From Planctomycetaceae bacterium (GTDB lineage Bacteria > Planctomycetota > Planctomycetia > Pirellulales > Thermoguttaceae), in the NCBI GenBank assembly GCA_031278315.1, contig JAITKS010000231.1:1-44642 (forward strand): a stretch of 44,642 nucleotides of DNA, written 5' to 3'. The position numbers and the translations under genes were made by a program. The notes under the pieces are model-generated. The model worked only from the letters and a program-made list of their open reading frames with translations. It searched no databases and was not told where the DNA came from. Position 1 is the first letter of the stretch; every line of letters starts with the position of its first letter. Positions 9,700-18,915 of this stretch are shown here, one piece after another.

Positions 9700-10366
9700 C
9701 ATATTAGACTTTTGCTTCAACAATAAAATAATAAAATTTAGTTTTTTTGTTACAATAAATAATCTGAAATTTAAAGACACACGGCAAAAACACAAAGCAT
9801 TGTGTCTCTACGTTACGGCATAAGCTAACTATCAAGAAGTCCCGCAGGGACGACGCGATTATTTTCAGATTTTACCCATTCTCATATCTCAATAAAGTGT
9901 CATCCCTGCGGGACTTGGATAAGTTATAGACGTGTGATCCATAAGCTAAAGCATACGGTTAATAAAGTTTTTTGGTGAATAGTCCCTAGCGGGACTTGGA
10001 TAAGTTATAGACGTGTGATCCGTAAGCTAAAGCATACGGTTAATAAAGTGTCGTCCCTGCGGGACTTCTTGATTGGCAGCTCCTTTATTATCATACCCCG
10101 AAGGGGGTATTTCCAATGTAGCCGTGCGTGGTGTACTCACCACACACGGAATCAAATGGACAAATTATCCCGCCAAAATCAAATGGACAAATTATCACAA
10201 AATTTAAAAATACAAAATCATATTTCTCTGTGTTCTCTGTGTCCTCTGTGGTTAATAAAAACAAAATAAGATTAGAGCGTATGCGATACGCCCATTTCGT
10301 GTTTAAAAATTACAAAAAAATTGAAAAACAATTATTCCACTGATATATTACTATTTTTCAAACGTA
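9700..10366. repeat. repeat-packed intergenic block (G, P, C and A repeats)
   Basis: About 670 bases with no gene. In order: a G palindrome (near 9790-9812), four GTCCCTGCGGGAC-type hairpins (about 9839, 9901, 9981, 10053), two direct copies of a roughly 58-bp unit between them (containing AAGCTAAAGCATACGGTTAA), a GGGGTAT hairpin at 10093-10110, a CCGTGCGTGGTG hairpin at 10122-10149, a C repeat at 10223-10260 and an A repeat at 10334-10351. The section 10063-10264 has a near-identical inverted copy at 20230-20443. Confidence 0.85.
10063..10264 (+). repeat. 200-bp long inverted repeat, left copy
   Basis: Reading this section forward and 20230-20443 on the minus strand gives almost the same sequence. 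Hypothetical translations of the two agree for about 68 codons with only a few changes. It contains two strong hairpins (10093-10110, and 10122-10149 with a 12-bp stem) and ends in a C repeat. The copies are inverted about 10 kb apart and bracket the GH5 to membrane-protein region, including the microcompartment genes. Confidence 0.85.
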
Positions 10367-10417
10367 ATGTATAAGCGGAATTTTTGTTTTTCAATTTTTT
10401 TAGAAAGTATAAATAAA

Positions 10418-11524
10418 ATGCAACAATTATTAATCTATTACTCGGCGGTTATATTGTTTGCCGGCGGATATTTCTTTTCTGTATCTTCCGCCGCTTGCGA
10501 TACTTTGGATTGGATAGAAGTAAGCACTTGCAAAACTCATTTTGTTAAAAAAAAGACAAATAAACCTGTAGTCTTTTGGGGTGCAAATTACGATCACGAT
10601 ACGAAAATGCGATTGATAGACGATTATTGGATAAATGAATGGAATACAGTTGTCAAAGATTTCGACGAAATGAAAAACTTGGGATTGAATATTGTTCGTA
10701 TCCATCTGCAACTCGGACGATTTATGGATTCTCCTTCGCAAGCCAATAGACAATCATTAAATCAATTATCCAAATTAATTCATGCTGCGGAGAAGCGAGG
10801 GATATATCTTTATGTTACGGGATTGGCATGTTACAAGAAATCAAACATTCCTGATTGGTATGATACTTTGAACGAAACAGAACGTTGGGCAGTTCAAGCG
10901 GCATTCTGGAAACATGTTGCAAGAGTTTGTAAATCGAGTCCTGCTGTTTTTTGCTACGATCTAATGAACGAGCCATTGGTACCAAACGAACAAACCGGCG
11001 GCTGGCTGACACCAAATGGACTTGAAAATCTGTTTTATGTGCAAAAAATTACACGAAATCCAAACGGACGAAAGCCGCATGTCATTGCAAAAGCTTGGAT
11101 CGATTGTTTAGTTAAAGCAATTCGTTCTGTAGATCAGCGTCATTTGATTACGGTTGGAGTTATTCCATGGGCGATTGTGCAGGCGAATGCTAAACCGTTA
11201 TTTTATGATCCGGTTGTTGCCGAGAACCTAGATTTCGTAAGTGTACATTTTTATCCAGAGAGTCAAAAAATTGACAAAGCACTTAAATCGCTCAAAGTTT
11301 ACGCAATAGGAAAACCTATAATCATTGCCGAGATATTTCCAATGAAATGCAGTATCAAGGAAATGGATCATTTCATCGACTGCTCCCGATCTATCGCACA
11401 AGGATTTATTAGTTTTTATTGGGGTAAAACCATTGAGGAATATACTCAAATTCAATCTCCAACAATAAGCGAGAGTTTAATGAAAGAATGGCTGAATTAT
11501 CTCAAATCAAAAAGAGAAAATTAG
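10418..11524 (+). CDS. secreted GH5-like glycoside hydrolase
   Basis: This TIM-barrel glycosidase-like protein has a signal peptide (from MQQLLIYYS to about SSAA). It shows an early FWGANYDHD strand, LGLNIVRIHL, and the two catalytic glutamates expected for clan GH-A: the acid/base in CYDLMNEP and the nucleophile in PIIIAEIFPM near the C-terminus. The order and spacing fit GH5 (cellulase/mannanase type), though other GH-A families are possible. I start at the ATG at 10418 because it gives a normal signal peptide; an ATG at 10367 would add 17 residues without a clear role. It likely acts outside the cytoplasmic membrane on beta-linked polysaccharide. It converges with the next gene, with 17 bases between stops. 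Confidence 0.8.
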   Translation: MQQLLIYYSAVILFAGGYFFSVSSAACDTLDWIEVSTCKTHFVKKKTNKPVVFWGANYDHDTKMRLIDDYWINEWNTVVKDFDEMKNLGLNIVRIHLQLGRFMDSPSQANRQSLNQLSKLIHAAEKRGIYLYVTGLACYKKSNIPDWYDTLNETERWAVQAAFWKHVARVCKSSPAVFCYDLMNEPLVPNEQTGGWLTPNGLENLFYVQKITRNPNGRKPHVIAKAWIDCLVKAIRSVDQRHLITVGVIPWAIVQANAKPLFYDPVVAENLDFVSVHFYPESQKIDKALKSLKVYAIGKPIIIAEIFPMKCSIKEMDHFIDCSRSIAQGFISFYWGKTIEEYTQIQSPTISESLMKEWLNYLKSKREN

Positions 11525-11541
11525 TGGACTGACCGCTATAT

Positions 11542-13119
11542 TTACCTTTGTCTTAATTGATTTATTAGATTTACGATTCGATAGTCAGTGTCGAATTGGC
11601 ATTTTTCGATTAGTAATTTTCTTGTATGCGGATCATTCGATATTGATAAACGAGCGGCGGCGTTGTAACGGATTTCATCGTTTGGGTCATTTAATAATTC
11701 TATCAACCAAGTATTGATTAATATTCCGTGTGTTTCTGATAATTGTGTAATTATCTCTTTGCGTACTGCTGAATTACGATGATAAAGTTTGTATGCCAAG
11801 CTTAAATGTTGTTCGGTGAAGCCGTCTCTTGCTATAAGTACGCGTCTTGATTCTAAAACATAATTGCTGTTAGGGTGTTGCAGAAGTCTCATAAGTTGTA
11901 CAGTTGATAAAGACGGTATGCGGCTAAAATTTATTTTACTCAATTCATTTGTTAGAAAATAATTTGTTTCATCATTTATATTAGAATAATCATTTATATT
12001 TGACGAGCGGTCAGACGGTTGCTGTCTTGTCAATGAATTTGTGTTAGTAGAATTATTTGTCGATTTGTGTTCATCGATTGTTGTTGTTGTTTGATCGGAT
12101 GAATTTCTATTATGCGGATTATGTTTGCTTGCGATTTTATCTTGTCCTTTATCAATTTCCGGTAACAGGGGGAATATATTATTCGCTTCGTTATTATAGT
12201 TATGGTTTGTAGATAGGTCAGATAACAAATTTGGATTCGTCAGATTTTCATTTGGGTAGGAATTGTGCGAATTCGATCTGTGATTTATTGGCGAAGCCGA
12301 ATTATTAACCGGATCAGAATTGTAATTGTTTGACGAATTATTATCGGCGATATAATTTTCGGTATAGAGATTATCTAATGAATTTTTGCCGTTTAGTATT
12401 GTTTGTTTGAATGGTTTTCCATTTGCTGTGAATAATTCGTTATTGAAGCTGTTTGAGCGGTATCGTGCGATTGTTTTTGACGACGACGGCTGCAAAGTTC
12501 CGTTTTGTTCTCTGCCTTGTTGTAGAGTTGGTTCAACGATTGCTTGAATTCTTTCGCAATTTAAGGTTACGAGTTGTAGTTCGTATGAGCGTCCGTCTGA
12601 TTTAATGTTTAGCAGGTCGGTAATAATTTTTTGGACTAATTGATGTACGGCATTTTTAGCGACAGGTTTAAAGTTTGGTATTTGATGAAGTATTGCGTTG
12701 GTTAATTCCAGATAAATTTTGTTACGTTTTTTTTCATCGTGCATTTTGGGGAGTTTATTAAGTTCTTCGACAATTGCATCTTGGCAGGCGAAAAAGATTT
12801 TTTCACGATCTGATCGTAATCCGTTGAGTAATTCGATTAATCCGGCAGTTTCAAGACTTCGTAATATTTCAACTAATCTATCGATTTCATTATCTTCGCA
12901 TGACATTAGTTGAGCAGCGTAATCGGCGGCGAGGTCCCGTTGATTTTGCGCAACGAAAAGTGCCATTGCAATTGCCAGTAAGATTGCTATAGGAATTATC
13001 AATCCCCACACAGACATAAAAAAATTACCGGAAATAATGCGAATAAAATTTCCAATTTGTACAAAAAAATCGCCAAGAATTTCAAATGGCAAAGTAATTA
13101 GTCTTACAAATTTTTTCAT
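11542..13119 (-). CDS. membrane protein with C-terminal HEAT-like repeats
   Basis: The 525-residue protein has an amphipathic start and one strong transmembrane helix (about 38-60, VWGLIIPIAILLAIAMALFVA). A helical domain (about 65-205) follows. The middle (about 205-390) is a long Asn/Ser-rich linker without folded character. The last 130 residues form helical repeats of HEAT type, such as LLQHPNSNYVLESRRVLIA and ELLNDPNDEIRYNAAARLSISNDP. The likely topology is a membrane anchor with both helical domains on one side. HEAT repeats usually bind proteins, so a scaffold role is plausible but inferred. No neighbour makes an obvious operon. Confidence 0.8.
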   Translation of the reverse strand: MKKFVRLITLPFEILGDFFVQIGNFIRIISGNFFMSVWGLIIPIAILLAIAMALFVAQNQRDLAADYAAQLMSCEDNEIDRLVEILRSLETAGLIELLNGLRSDREKIFFACQDAIVEELNKLPKMHDEKKRNKIYLELTNAILHQIPNFKPVAKNAVHQLVQKIITDLLNIKSDGRSYELQLVTLNCERIQAIVEPTLQQGREQNGTLQPSSSKTIARYRSNSFNNELFTANGKPFKQTILNGKNSLDNLYTENYIADNNSSNNYNSDPVNNSASPINHRSNSHNSYPNENLTNPNLLSDLSTNHNYNNEANNIFPLLPEIDKGQDKIASKHNPHNRNSSDQTTTTIDEHKSTNNSTNTNSLTRQQPSDRSSNINDYSNINDETNYFLTNELSKINFSRIPSLSTVQLMRLLQHPNSNYVLESRRVLIARDGFTEQHLSLAYKLYHRNSAVRKEIITQLSETHGILINTWLIELLNDPNDEIRYNAAARLSISNDPHTRKLLIEKCQFDTDYRIVNLINQLRQR

Positions 13120-13465
13120 CGGCAGATATATCTCTATCTTGTTATAAATTGGTTCTTTTGTTAATTTCTAAAAACCTAATGTAAAGATTTATTGTTAGAA
13201 GGAACGCGGCCGTCTCGACCGCATATATAGGTATTTTTTATACAAAAAAGTGTAGATATTTTTTTTACAAAAAAGTGCAGGCGAGACGCCTGCGTTCCTC
13301 CTTTTATACCAATTACACTTTAAATTTTACACTTTAAATTTTTGCACTTTAAAATTTTGCACTTTAAATTTTACACTTTAAAATTCGTTTTTTATTTTTT
13401 GTAATTTTTTTGGGGGCGAAAGTACACAGTTACAAACCATTTTATTATGGGATATTATTTGTTAT
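13120..13465. repeat. M element plus CACTTTAAA tandem repeats
   Basis: An M element occupies 13164-13301: an outer arm (TTTCTAAAAACCTAATG), then GGAACGC at 13201-13207 and GCGTTCC at 13292-13298. Inside are two hairpins, GCGGCCG-TCT-CGACCGC and GCAGGCG-AGA-CGCCTGC. From about 13315 to 13386 there are five tandem copies of a 15-16-nt unit containing CACTTTAAA. No gene is present. Confidence 0.85.
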
Positions 13466-15019
13466 TCAATTAACCATACACGTTTGATTTTCGTAGAGCC
13501 ATTGTCTTGTGAAGTATCTGTCGCAAAAGTTTTTTGATTTTGGGTTTTCCGATTTTTTGTTTCTGTTGAAATCGTTATCGTTATCGTTGTAAGTATCTGT
13601 TTCGTCTCGTCCTATAATTAGTACGGTGTCTCCTGATTCAGCTTCGGATAAAGCCCATGCGATAGCTTCGGCGCGATTGGGCATAACTTGAACTTCTTCC
13701 GAGTTAGTAAATCCTTTTCCTACTTCGCAAATAGCGGCGATAGTTTTTGGGTCGAGATTGTTTGAGGCTGAAGTCAGAATAATTGAATTTGCGAGCGAGC
13801 TTATAGTTTTACCGAGTTGAATTCTTTTTGCGGGATCGTGATATTCTGCGGCGGCGAATACGCAAATTAGTTTACCTGTAGTGATCTCTTTTGCCGTTTT
13901 CATAATTGCGGTAAGAGAATCGTTAGTTCGTGCGGAATCGATAAATACGTTGAAAGGTTGACCGCATTCGATTCTTTCCATTCGTGCGGGGACGCTTTCA
14001 ACTCGTTCTATTCCGCGTGCAACAACTTTTATATCGATTTCAAATCCGATACCTAATGCGGTTGCAATCATACAATTATATATATGTTCGTCACCGATAA
14101 TTTTTGTACAGAATGGAACAGCGGTTGTTCCTGCGGTAACAAGAAAAGTTTGTTCGTTTGGAAAACGCTCAACAAGTGTTGCGTTGACTTCCGCTTGATT
14201 ATGAATTCCAATAGAGAGCAGCGGATGATCAATTAGCGGTAGAATTGCACCGGTAATTTTGTCGTCAACGTTACAAATAGCGAGTGCTTTTTTCTTGGCG
14301 TATCTGAAAATTCCTAATTTTGTGCGTCGGTATTGTTCGACGGTGCCGTGAAAATCAAGATGGTCTCGTCTTATATTGGTCATACAAATTGCGTCGAAAT
14401 TTATGCCCGATAAATAACCTTGTGCGATTGATTTACTCGACGCTTCAAGAATAACGTGTGTGCAACCGTTCATTACCATTATGTTAAGCCATTTCGCGAG
14501 TTGATCAGGTGTGAGATCGGCGTTATTAGTTTGATTGAGAAAATGTCCGTCGAAAATTCCGAGCGAGCCGATTAGTCCGACTTGGTAACCGGCTTCCGCA
14601 AGTACGCCGGCGATTAAATATGAAGTCGAAGTTTTTCCACTTGTTCCTGTAACGGCAATCATTTTAAGCGACTTGGCAGGATAATCGCAAAGAGCATGAC
14701 AGAATTGTGCGAATCCTTCAAGAACATTAGGAACTATAAAGAATGGTACAGAACTCGTTCCGTTGACCGGTCGGTTAGCTACTACAGCGGAACAACCATG
14801 ATGAATAGCCAGACCAACGATCTCATCGAGTTCGTCTTCGTGATCCGGCAAAGCGAAAAAAACATCACCGGCTCGAACTGATTCCGCATCTGTCGTGCAG
14901 CTTTTAGCTTTAATATCTCTAGTAAAAGAAACGTGTATTTTTTTACAAACGGTTTTAAGTGTTTTTTTCAACGAAACCGGTTCGACTCCATTACAACTCG
15001 AACAATAACAGGTATGCAT
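13466..15019 (-). CDS. MurE-like Mur ligase, divergent
   Basis: This is a three-domain Mur ligase of the MurE type: ATP-binding loop GTSGKTST (about 124-131), EASSKSIAQG (MurE usually EVSSHALAQ), and MTNIRRDHLDFHGTVEQYRRTK, which matches the MurE core. MurE adds the third amino acid to UDP-MurNAc-dipeptide. Here the C-terminal motifs differ: the DNPR motif that reads diaminopimelate is SASNN, the usual DYAHTPD block is DSARTND, and GGGDRD-like sequence is AAAEYHD. The N-terminus is Cys-rich (CYCSSC). It may therefore act on another substrate or be a non-classical paralogue. The ATG at 15019 is supported by a good AAGGGAG ribosome-binding site. The length of 517 is normal. Confidence 0.85.
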   Translation of the reverse strand: MHTCYCSSCNGVEPVSLKKTLKTVCKKIHVSFTRDIKAKSCTTDAESVRAGDVFFALPDHEDELDEIVGLAIHHGCSAVVANRPVNGTSSVPFFIVPNVLEGFAQFCHALCDYPAKSLKMIAVTGTSGKTSTSYLIAGVLAEAGYQVGLIGSLGIFDGHFLNQTNNADLTPDQLAKWLNIMVMNGCTHVILEASSKSIAQGYLSGINFDAICMTNIRRDHLDFHGTVEQYRRTKLGIFRYAKKKALAICNVDDKITGAILPLIDHPLLSIGIHNQAEVNATLVERFPNEQTFLVTAGTTAVPFCTKIIGDEHIYNCMIATALGIGFEIDIKVVARGIERVESVPARMERIECGQPFNVFIDSARTNDSLTAIMKTAKEITTGKLICVFAAAEYHDPAKRIQLGKTISSLANSIILTSASNNLDPKTIAAICEVGKGFTNSEEVQVMPNRAEAIAWALSEAESGDTVLIIGRDETDTYNDNDNDFNRNKKSENPKSKNFCDRYFTRQWLYENQTCMVN

Positions 15020-15781
15020 CCTTGCTCTCCCTTAAAAAGTCAAAATTAAATCAAAATTAAATTAAATCAAGTTATTAGATTAGATTAAAGATTAAATCTC
15101 AAAGCTCATCATCAAAAAACGGAAAAGTCTTTTTTCCGAGTCGATTTTTTTTCCGAGTCGATGTCATGTAATCAACTCGTGTGATCAACGAGGTGCGTAT
15201 TGTTTCTAATTTTCGATTTTTTGTCAACGTCAATTTTTAAGATTCAGACAAAGAAAAACAAAATTTTTATAAATTTTGTAATATACACATGAAATTTTGT
15301 TTTCAACTTTTTTGAGTTCAGAATTTGACACGGCTTATCAATCTCATATCTATTAAGTCCTGCAAGAACGGCACTGTATTAACTGTATTCTTTAGTTTAT
15401 GTCTTATTCTGTCTGCAACGCCGTATAATCGTTAATAATTTTCTCGTATGTAATGTTCATTTCTTTTTAACATTCTATTTTTTTTCAAGCTAACAAAAAA
15501 CTCTTGCCGATAAAAGATAAAAATAAGTATGCCGATTGTGTGTACATAAAACTTAATTGTTATTAAGTCATGTTGTAACATGTTAAGTTTCAATTAGTTT
15601 AGACAGTTTACACTTTAGAATTTCAGAATATTAGCAGGATTCCTAATCGGTAATCAAACTTTAATTTTTTTGAATTACCGAAAATTATAGAGTGAACTAA
15701 AACGATAGAGTGAATTACAGAGCTGCAAATTCCCCTATATTTTTTCGTACTTGCGGACAATAAATCAAATGGAGTTAAATA
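15020..15781. other. divergent intergenic region before the BMC genes
   Basis: About 760 bases with no gene. A perfect tandem duplication of a 16-nt unit (TTTTTTCCGAGTCGAT) lies at 15130-15145 and 15147-15162. A divergent A-type repeat (GTAATATACACATGAAATTT, continuing into TTTCAACTTTTTTGAG) starts at about 15278. Promoters for the MurE-like gene and the small secreted protein must be here but I cannot fix them. Confidence 0.5.
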
Positions 15782-16108
15782 ATGTTACATAAATTTCTGT
15801 TTACGGCAATTTGTACAATTGTGATCTGTGCAATTTGTTTTGTATCGGATGCTCAGGCGCAGCAAGGTTTTGGACGTCAATGGGCAGGTGCGTATCATTC
15901 GCAAGATTGGCAGCGATTCTTGTATTATCCGTATATTTATTATCCGCACAATTATTATTCGCCTGAATATTTCCGCAGTTCGGAAGACATGTACAATCGC
16001 TACCCGGCTGAAATGAGAGTTCCTGCCTACAATAAAGATTGGATCAATTTTTATCCTGAACCGCGAAAATATCATTCAGGGCATCATTTCAGATTAAGTA
16101 TCTTCTAA
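15782..16108 (+). CDS. small secreted Tyr-rich protein
   Basis: The 108-residue protein has a clear signal peptide with a likely cut after AQA (about residue 26). The mature part is rich in Tyr, Pro and His (FLYYPYIYYPHNYYSPEYF, YPEPRKYHSGHHF). I recall similar short secreted proteins in planctomycete genomes, sometimes labelled calmodulin-binding on thin evidence; I would not use that label. A GGAG ribosome-binding site lies 7 nt before the ATG. It precedes pduL on the same strand, but 185 bases and an A repeat separate them, so co-transcription is uncertain. The function is unknown. Confidence 0.8.
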   Translation: MLHKFLFTAICTIVICAICFVSDAQAQQGFGRQWAGAYHSQDWQRFLYYPYIYYPHNYYSPEYFRSSEDMYNRYPAEMRVPAYNKDWINFYPEPRKYHSGHHFRLSIF

Positions 16109-16293
16109 AAAATTGAATAATATCAAAAAATTTTATGACGAAAATAATAGAATAATTTTGTGAAATTTCACTGATATATTACATAAAATTTAATTTATAT
16201 TACATAAAATTTAATTATTGAATTCGTTGAAGATGATTACAGTGATTGTTGTCGAATCATTTCCAATCAAGTAACAATTTTTGGCACGGATTA

Positions 16294-17028
16294 ATGTCAT
16301 TATTTATAAAGGCGGAAGATCATAATTTGGTTGAGGCGATTGTGCGTGAAGTGATTACGGCACGATGGAATCAACTTAAACCGGATCAAAAAAATGACGG
16401 TTTTCGCGAAAATGCATTTACGCCGAAACTTGTTGTTAGTATTTCTGCTCGTCATGTGCATTTGACGGATAAAGATGTCAAAACGTTGTTTGGTTATGAT
16501 GAGTTGAAGAAGATGAAAGACTTGTATCAAGACGGTTTTTATGCGGCGGAAGAAACGGTAATGATTGTAGGTCCGCGGCGGCGTATGCTGCCGACAGTGA
16601 GAATTTTAGGTCCAACACGGGCAGAGACACAAGTTGAGTTAGCTTTCACGGATGCTATTTCACTGGGAATTGATCCGCCGGTACGTGAAAGCGGAAAGTT
16701 AGAAGGAACTCCGGGATGTGTTCTAGTCGGACCGAAAGGTGTTGTTGAGTTAAGACAAGGCGTGATTCGTGCCGAAAGACATGTTCACATGAATAAAAAC
16801 GAAGCAATTTTTTACGGCGTTAAAGATAAAGATCGAATGATTTTGAGAATTACTTCAGACGGATGTTCAACAACTTTTGAAAATGTATTAGTTCGTATAG
16901 GTAACGGATTAAAATTAGAAGTGCATCTTGATACCGACGAAGCTAATGCCGCTGACTTAGAACACGCAGAAAAAGTAGAATTATTAAATGCAAATTGTAA
17001 TTATAAATGTCATGCCTCTGCCGCTTGA
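16294..17028 (+). CDS. pduL: PduL-type phosphate propanoyltransferase, microcompartment-targeted
   Basis: PduL transfers an acyl group between acyl-CoA and phosphate inside bacterial microcompartments and so recycles CoA. The protein has two PTAC-like halves with paired histidine motifs, SARHVHLT and ERHVHMN, expected to bind the two metal ions. Near the N-terminus, HNLVEAIVREVITARW forms an amphipathic helix typical of an encapsulation peptide that docks cargo to the shell. I take the ATG at 16294 (244 residues) as start because it puts this helix at the very N-terminus; a TTG at 16246 would add 16 residues. Two BMC-H shell genes follow on the same strand, supporting the call. No aldehyde dehydrogenase or BMC-P gene is next to it. 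Confidence 0.93.
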   Translation: MSLFIKAEDHNLVEAIVREVITARWNQLKPDQKNDGFRENAFTPKLVVSISARHVHLTDKDVKTLFGYDELKKMKDLYQDGFYAAEETVMIVGPRRRMLPTVRILGPTRAETQVELAFTDAISLGIDPPVRESGKLEGTPGCVLVGPKGVVELRQGVIRAERHVHMNKNEAIFYGVKDKDRMILRITSDGCSTTFENVLVRIGNGLKLEVHLDTDEANAADLEHAEKVELLNANCNYKCHASAA

Positions 17029-17349
17029 GTTGATTAAATCGTAATATATCAGCAGAATTTTTATTTTTCATTTTGGGGAGTTATGAATTTTAAAACTAAC
17101 CTTGAAACCTTTGAAAAATTCCAATGATATATTAAAAATCGGTTAAGGGCAGGTTTGATAAAAATAAACTTGAATTTGAATCTTTGGGGAGATTCTACTG
17201 AATGTATTATTTATAAAAATTAAATTATTTACTAGCTGTGAATTGAAAATTGAATATCGTGTAAAGTCCGCAAAACAATTTTGCCAATTACAATTCAACG
17301 GACAGATAGATTAACTGATAATTAAACAATTAACTTCAATTAAGAAAAA
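17029..17349. repeat. gap with a pair of inverted A repeats
   Basis: Just after pduL, an A repeat runs forward at 17041-17058 and another runs inverted at 17118-17134. Together they bound a 94-bp segment like short terminal inverted repeats. The rest is plain AT-rich sequence leading to the first BMC-H gene. Confidence 0.7.
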
Positions 17350-17649
17350 ATGTCAAAGACAATAGAAGCATTGGGAATGATTGAAACGAAAGGTTTTATT
17401 CCTCTTGTTGAGGCGACCGATGCGATGATCAAGGCAGCGAATGTTACTTTTTTGGGCTGGGACAATGTCGGCAGCGGATTAGTAAGTGTATTTGTTACGG
17501 GTGATGTTGCAGCGGTCAAGGCGGCAACTGATGCCGGCGCTGCTTCTGCCGGAAGAATCGGCGAAGTTATTAGTGTACAAGTTATTCCGCGCCCGCATGG
17601 AGACATCGAAAAAATGTTGCCGTCAATTTCACCAAAAAAATCAAGTTGA
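17350..17649 (+). CDS. BMC-H microcompartment shell protein (first copy)
   Basis: This 99-residue protein is a single BMC domain (PF00936) that forms hexameric facets of a protein shell. It has the family pattern: ALGMIETKGFIPLVEATDAMIKAANV, then the pore segment VGSGLVSVFVTGDVAAVKAATDAGA, then VISVQVIPRPHGDIEKML. The pore loop reads GSG. The ATG at 17350 gives the standard N-terminus. It follows pduL by about 320 bases and precedes a second BMC-H by 467 bases, so the genes are unusually far apart for shell genes, which normally sit in tight operons. Confidence 0.96.
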   Translation: MSKTIEALGMIETKGFIPLVEATDAMIKAANVTFLGWDNVGSGLVSVFVTGDVAAVKAATDAGAASAGRIGEVISVQVIPRPHGDIEKMLPSISPKKSS

Positions 17650-18116
17650 TTCGTTTATCAATTACAGTTTTCAAATTGGAATTGGTAATAATTTAGTCAG
17701 ATGTGAAATATTTATTTTTCAACTTTTTTTGGATTATGAATTTTTGGGGTTACAAATTTTTTTTACGGATTAATCAAACCAGTCCTGAAAGGGCGATCGG
17801 ATTATTGATTTATAATCAACGTGCAATTTAATGAAACAATAATTGTTGTTAATAATCGTGTTTAAATTTCGTGTTGTTCTTTTAGGGCGATTTTAATGAA
17901 TACATATTTATAAACGAAAACCGAAAACGAATACCGAAAAAAATTCCATAATATTGTTACAAAAAAATTATTTTTGATAACTTATGCAAACTTATATCGC
18001 AAGACATTTCAAGTTTATTTTTATGATATTAGTTTGATGGAGTGTGTTAGTGTAAGAAGATTTGTCAGAGTAGAAAATGTTAATTCATTTTTAACAATTT
18101 ACAAAATTTTAGAAAA
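17650..18116. other. gap between the two BMC-H genes
   Basis: About 470 bases with no gene. It carries a degenerate A-type tail near 17700-17755 (GAAATATTTATTTTTCAAC, then TTATGAATTTTTGGGG) and fragments of a CCTGAAAGGGCGA repeat at about 17784 and 17883. A second promoter for the downstream BMC-H gene is likely but not visible to me. Confidence 0.4.
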
Positions 18117-18386
18117 ATGCAAGATGCTATTGGATTGATAGAAACAAAGGGTTTGATTGCGCTGGTCGAGGCGACGGATGCAATGGCGAAAGCTGCGAAT
18201 GTTCAGATCGTCAAACGGGTTCAAATTGGGGGCGGTTTAGTAACGGCTGTAGTTCGGGGTGATGTCGGCAGTGTTCGGGCAGCTGTAGAAGCCGGAGCCA
18301 ATGCTGCTCAAAACGTAGGCGATTTAATTTCGCAACATGTAATAGCGCGTCCGGCGGATGGTTTAGTTGCGGCTTATTTATCGTAG
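18117..18386 (+). CDS. BMC-H microcompartment shell protein (second copy)
   Basis: An 89-residue BMC-domain protein and paralogue of the upstream shell gene: AIGLIETKGLIALVEATDAMAKAANV, then IGGGLVTAVVRGDVGSVRAAVEAGA, then ISQHVIARPADGLVAAYLS. The pore loop reads GGG instead of GSG, so the two shell proteins probably form hexamers with different pores. Both are single-domain and of normal length. No BMC-P (pentamer) gene follows; the next gene is an unrelated membrane protein. A TTAGTGG array lies about 115 bases after its stop. Confidence 0.96.
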   Translation: MQDAIGLIETKGLIALVEATDAMAKAANVQIVKRVQIGGGLVTAVVRGDVGSVRAAVEAGANAAQNVGDLISQHVIARPADGLVAAYLS

Positions 18387-18500
18387 GGAGTTCTTGTCTT
18401 GTGATATATACTCATTGTACTTTAAAATTCGGTTTTATTTTTTGTAACGAAAAAGGTGACCATTCACGCATAAAATAAAATCGCCCTAAAAAGACAGCAG

Positions 18501-18592
18501 TATAGTGGTTAGTGTATAGTGGTTAGTGGTTAGTGGTTAGTTCGCATGCGGAGCTTAGCACCGATTATAAGTTCGAATCGCTAATCACTATT
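18501..18592 (+). repeat. H element copy 1
   Basis: TTAGTGG units run on the plus strand, then TTAGTTCGCATGCGG, then a tail ending TTCGAATCGCTAATCACTA. It lies about 115 bases after the stop of the second BMC-H gene, with TTAGTGG on the sense strand. Confidence 0.85.
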
Positions 18593-18841
18593 ATTGAGCA
18601 AATATCCGATAGCCCTTTTCAGGGCGATTTTAGTTTAAAACGAATACCGAAATTTAAAGTGTGAAAAGTATATCGTGGAATTTTTGTTTTTTATCTTGAA
18701 GGGGCATCTCCAATATAGCCGTGTGTTGTGTACTTACCGCACACGGAATCAATTTAGAGTCGGTTCTAATTTCCGCATGCGAACTAACTGCTGTTCCTAT
18801 CTTTTCGGGGCTAATTTATTTTTATGTGTGAAAGGTTACAA

Positions 18842-18915
18842 TAGTGATTTGAATTTATAATCTGTGTTAATTTCCGCATGCGAACTAACCACTAACCACT
18901 AACCGTTAACCATTA
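18842..18915 (-). repeat. H element copy 2, at a start codon
   Basis: Reverse orientation. Four CTAACCA-like units end within 8 nt of the ATG of the following membrane-protein gene and fill the space where a ribosome-binding site would be. Confidence 0.85.

Noticed and set aside
10015..10269. 84-codon frame inside the long repeat, matched by a similar frame on the minus strand at 20144-20443
   Set aside because: The match comes from the inverted repeat and its hairpins (the C repeat is read through as well), not from a conserved protein.
16246..16293. TTG start for pduL
   Set aside because: It would place 16 polar residues before the encapsulation helix; the ATG at 16294 fits the family better, though I cannot exclude TTG.
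18560..18600. Possible tRNA because of a TTCGAATC sequence
   Set aside because: No cloverleaf arms or CCA-proximal stem can be drawn; the sequence is the tail of an H element.
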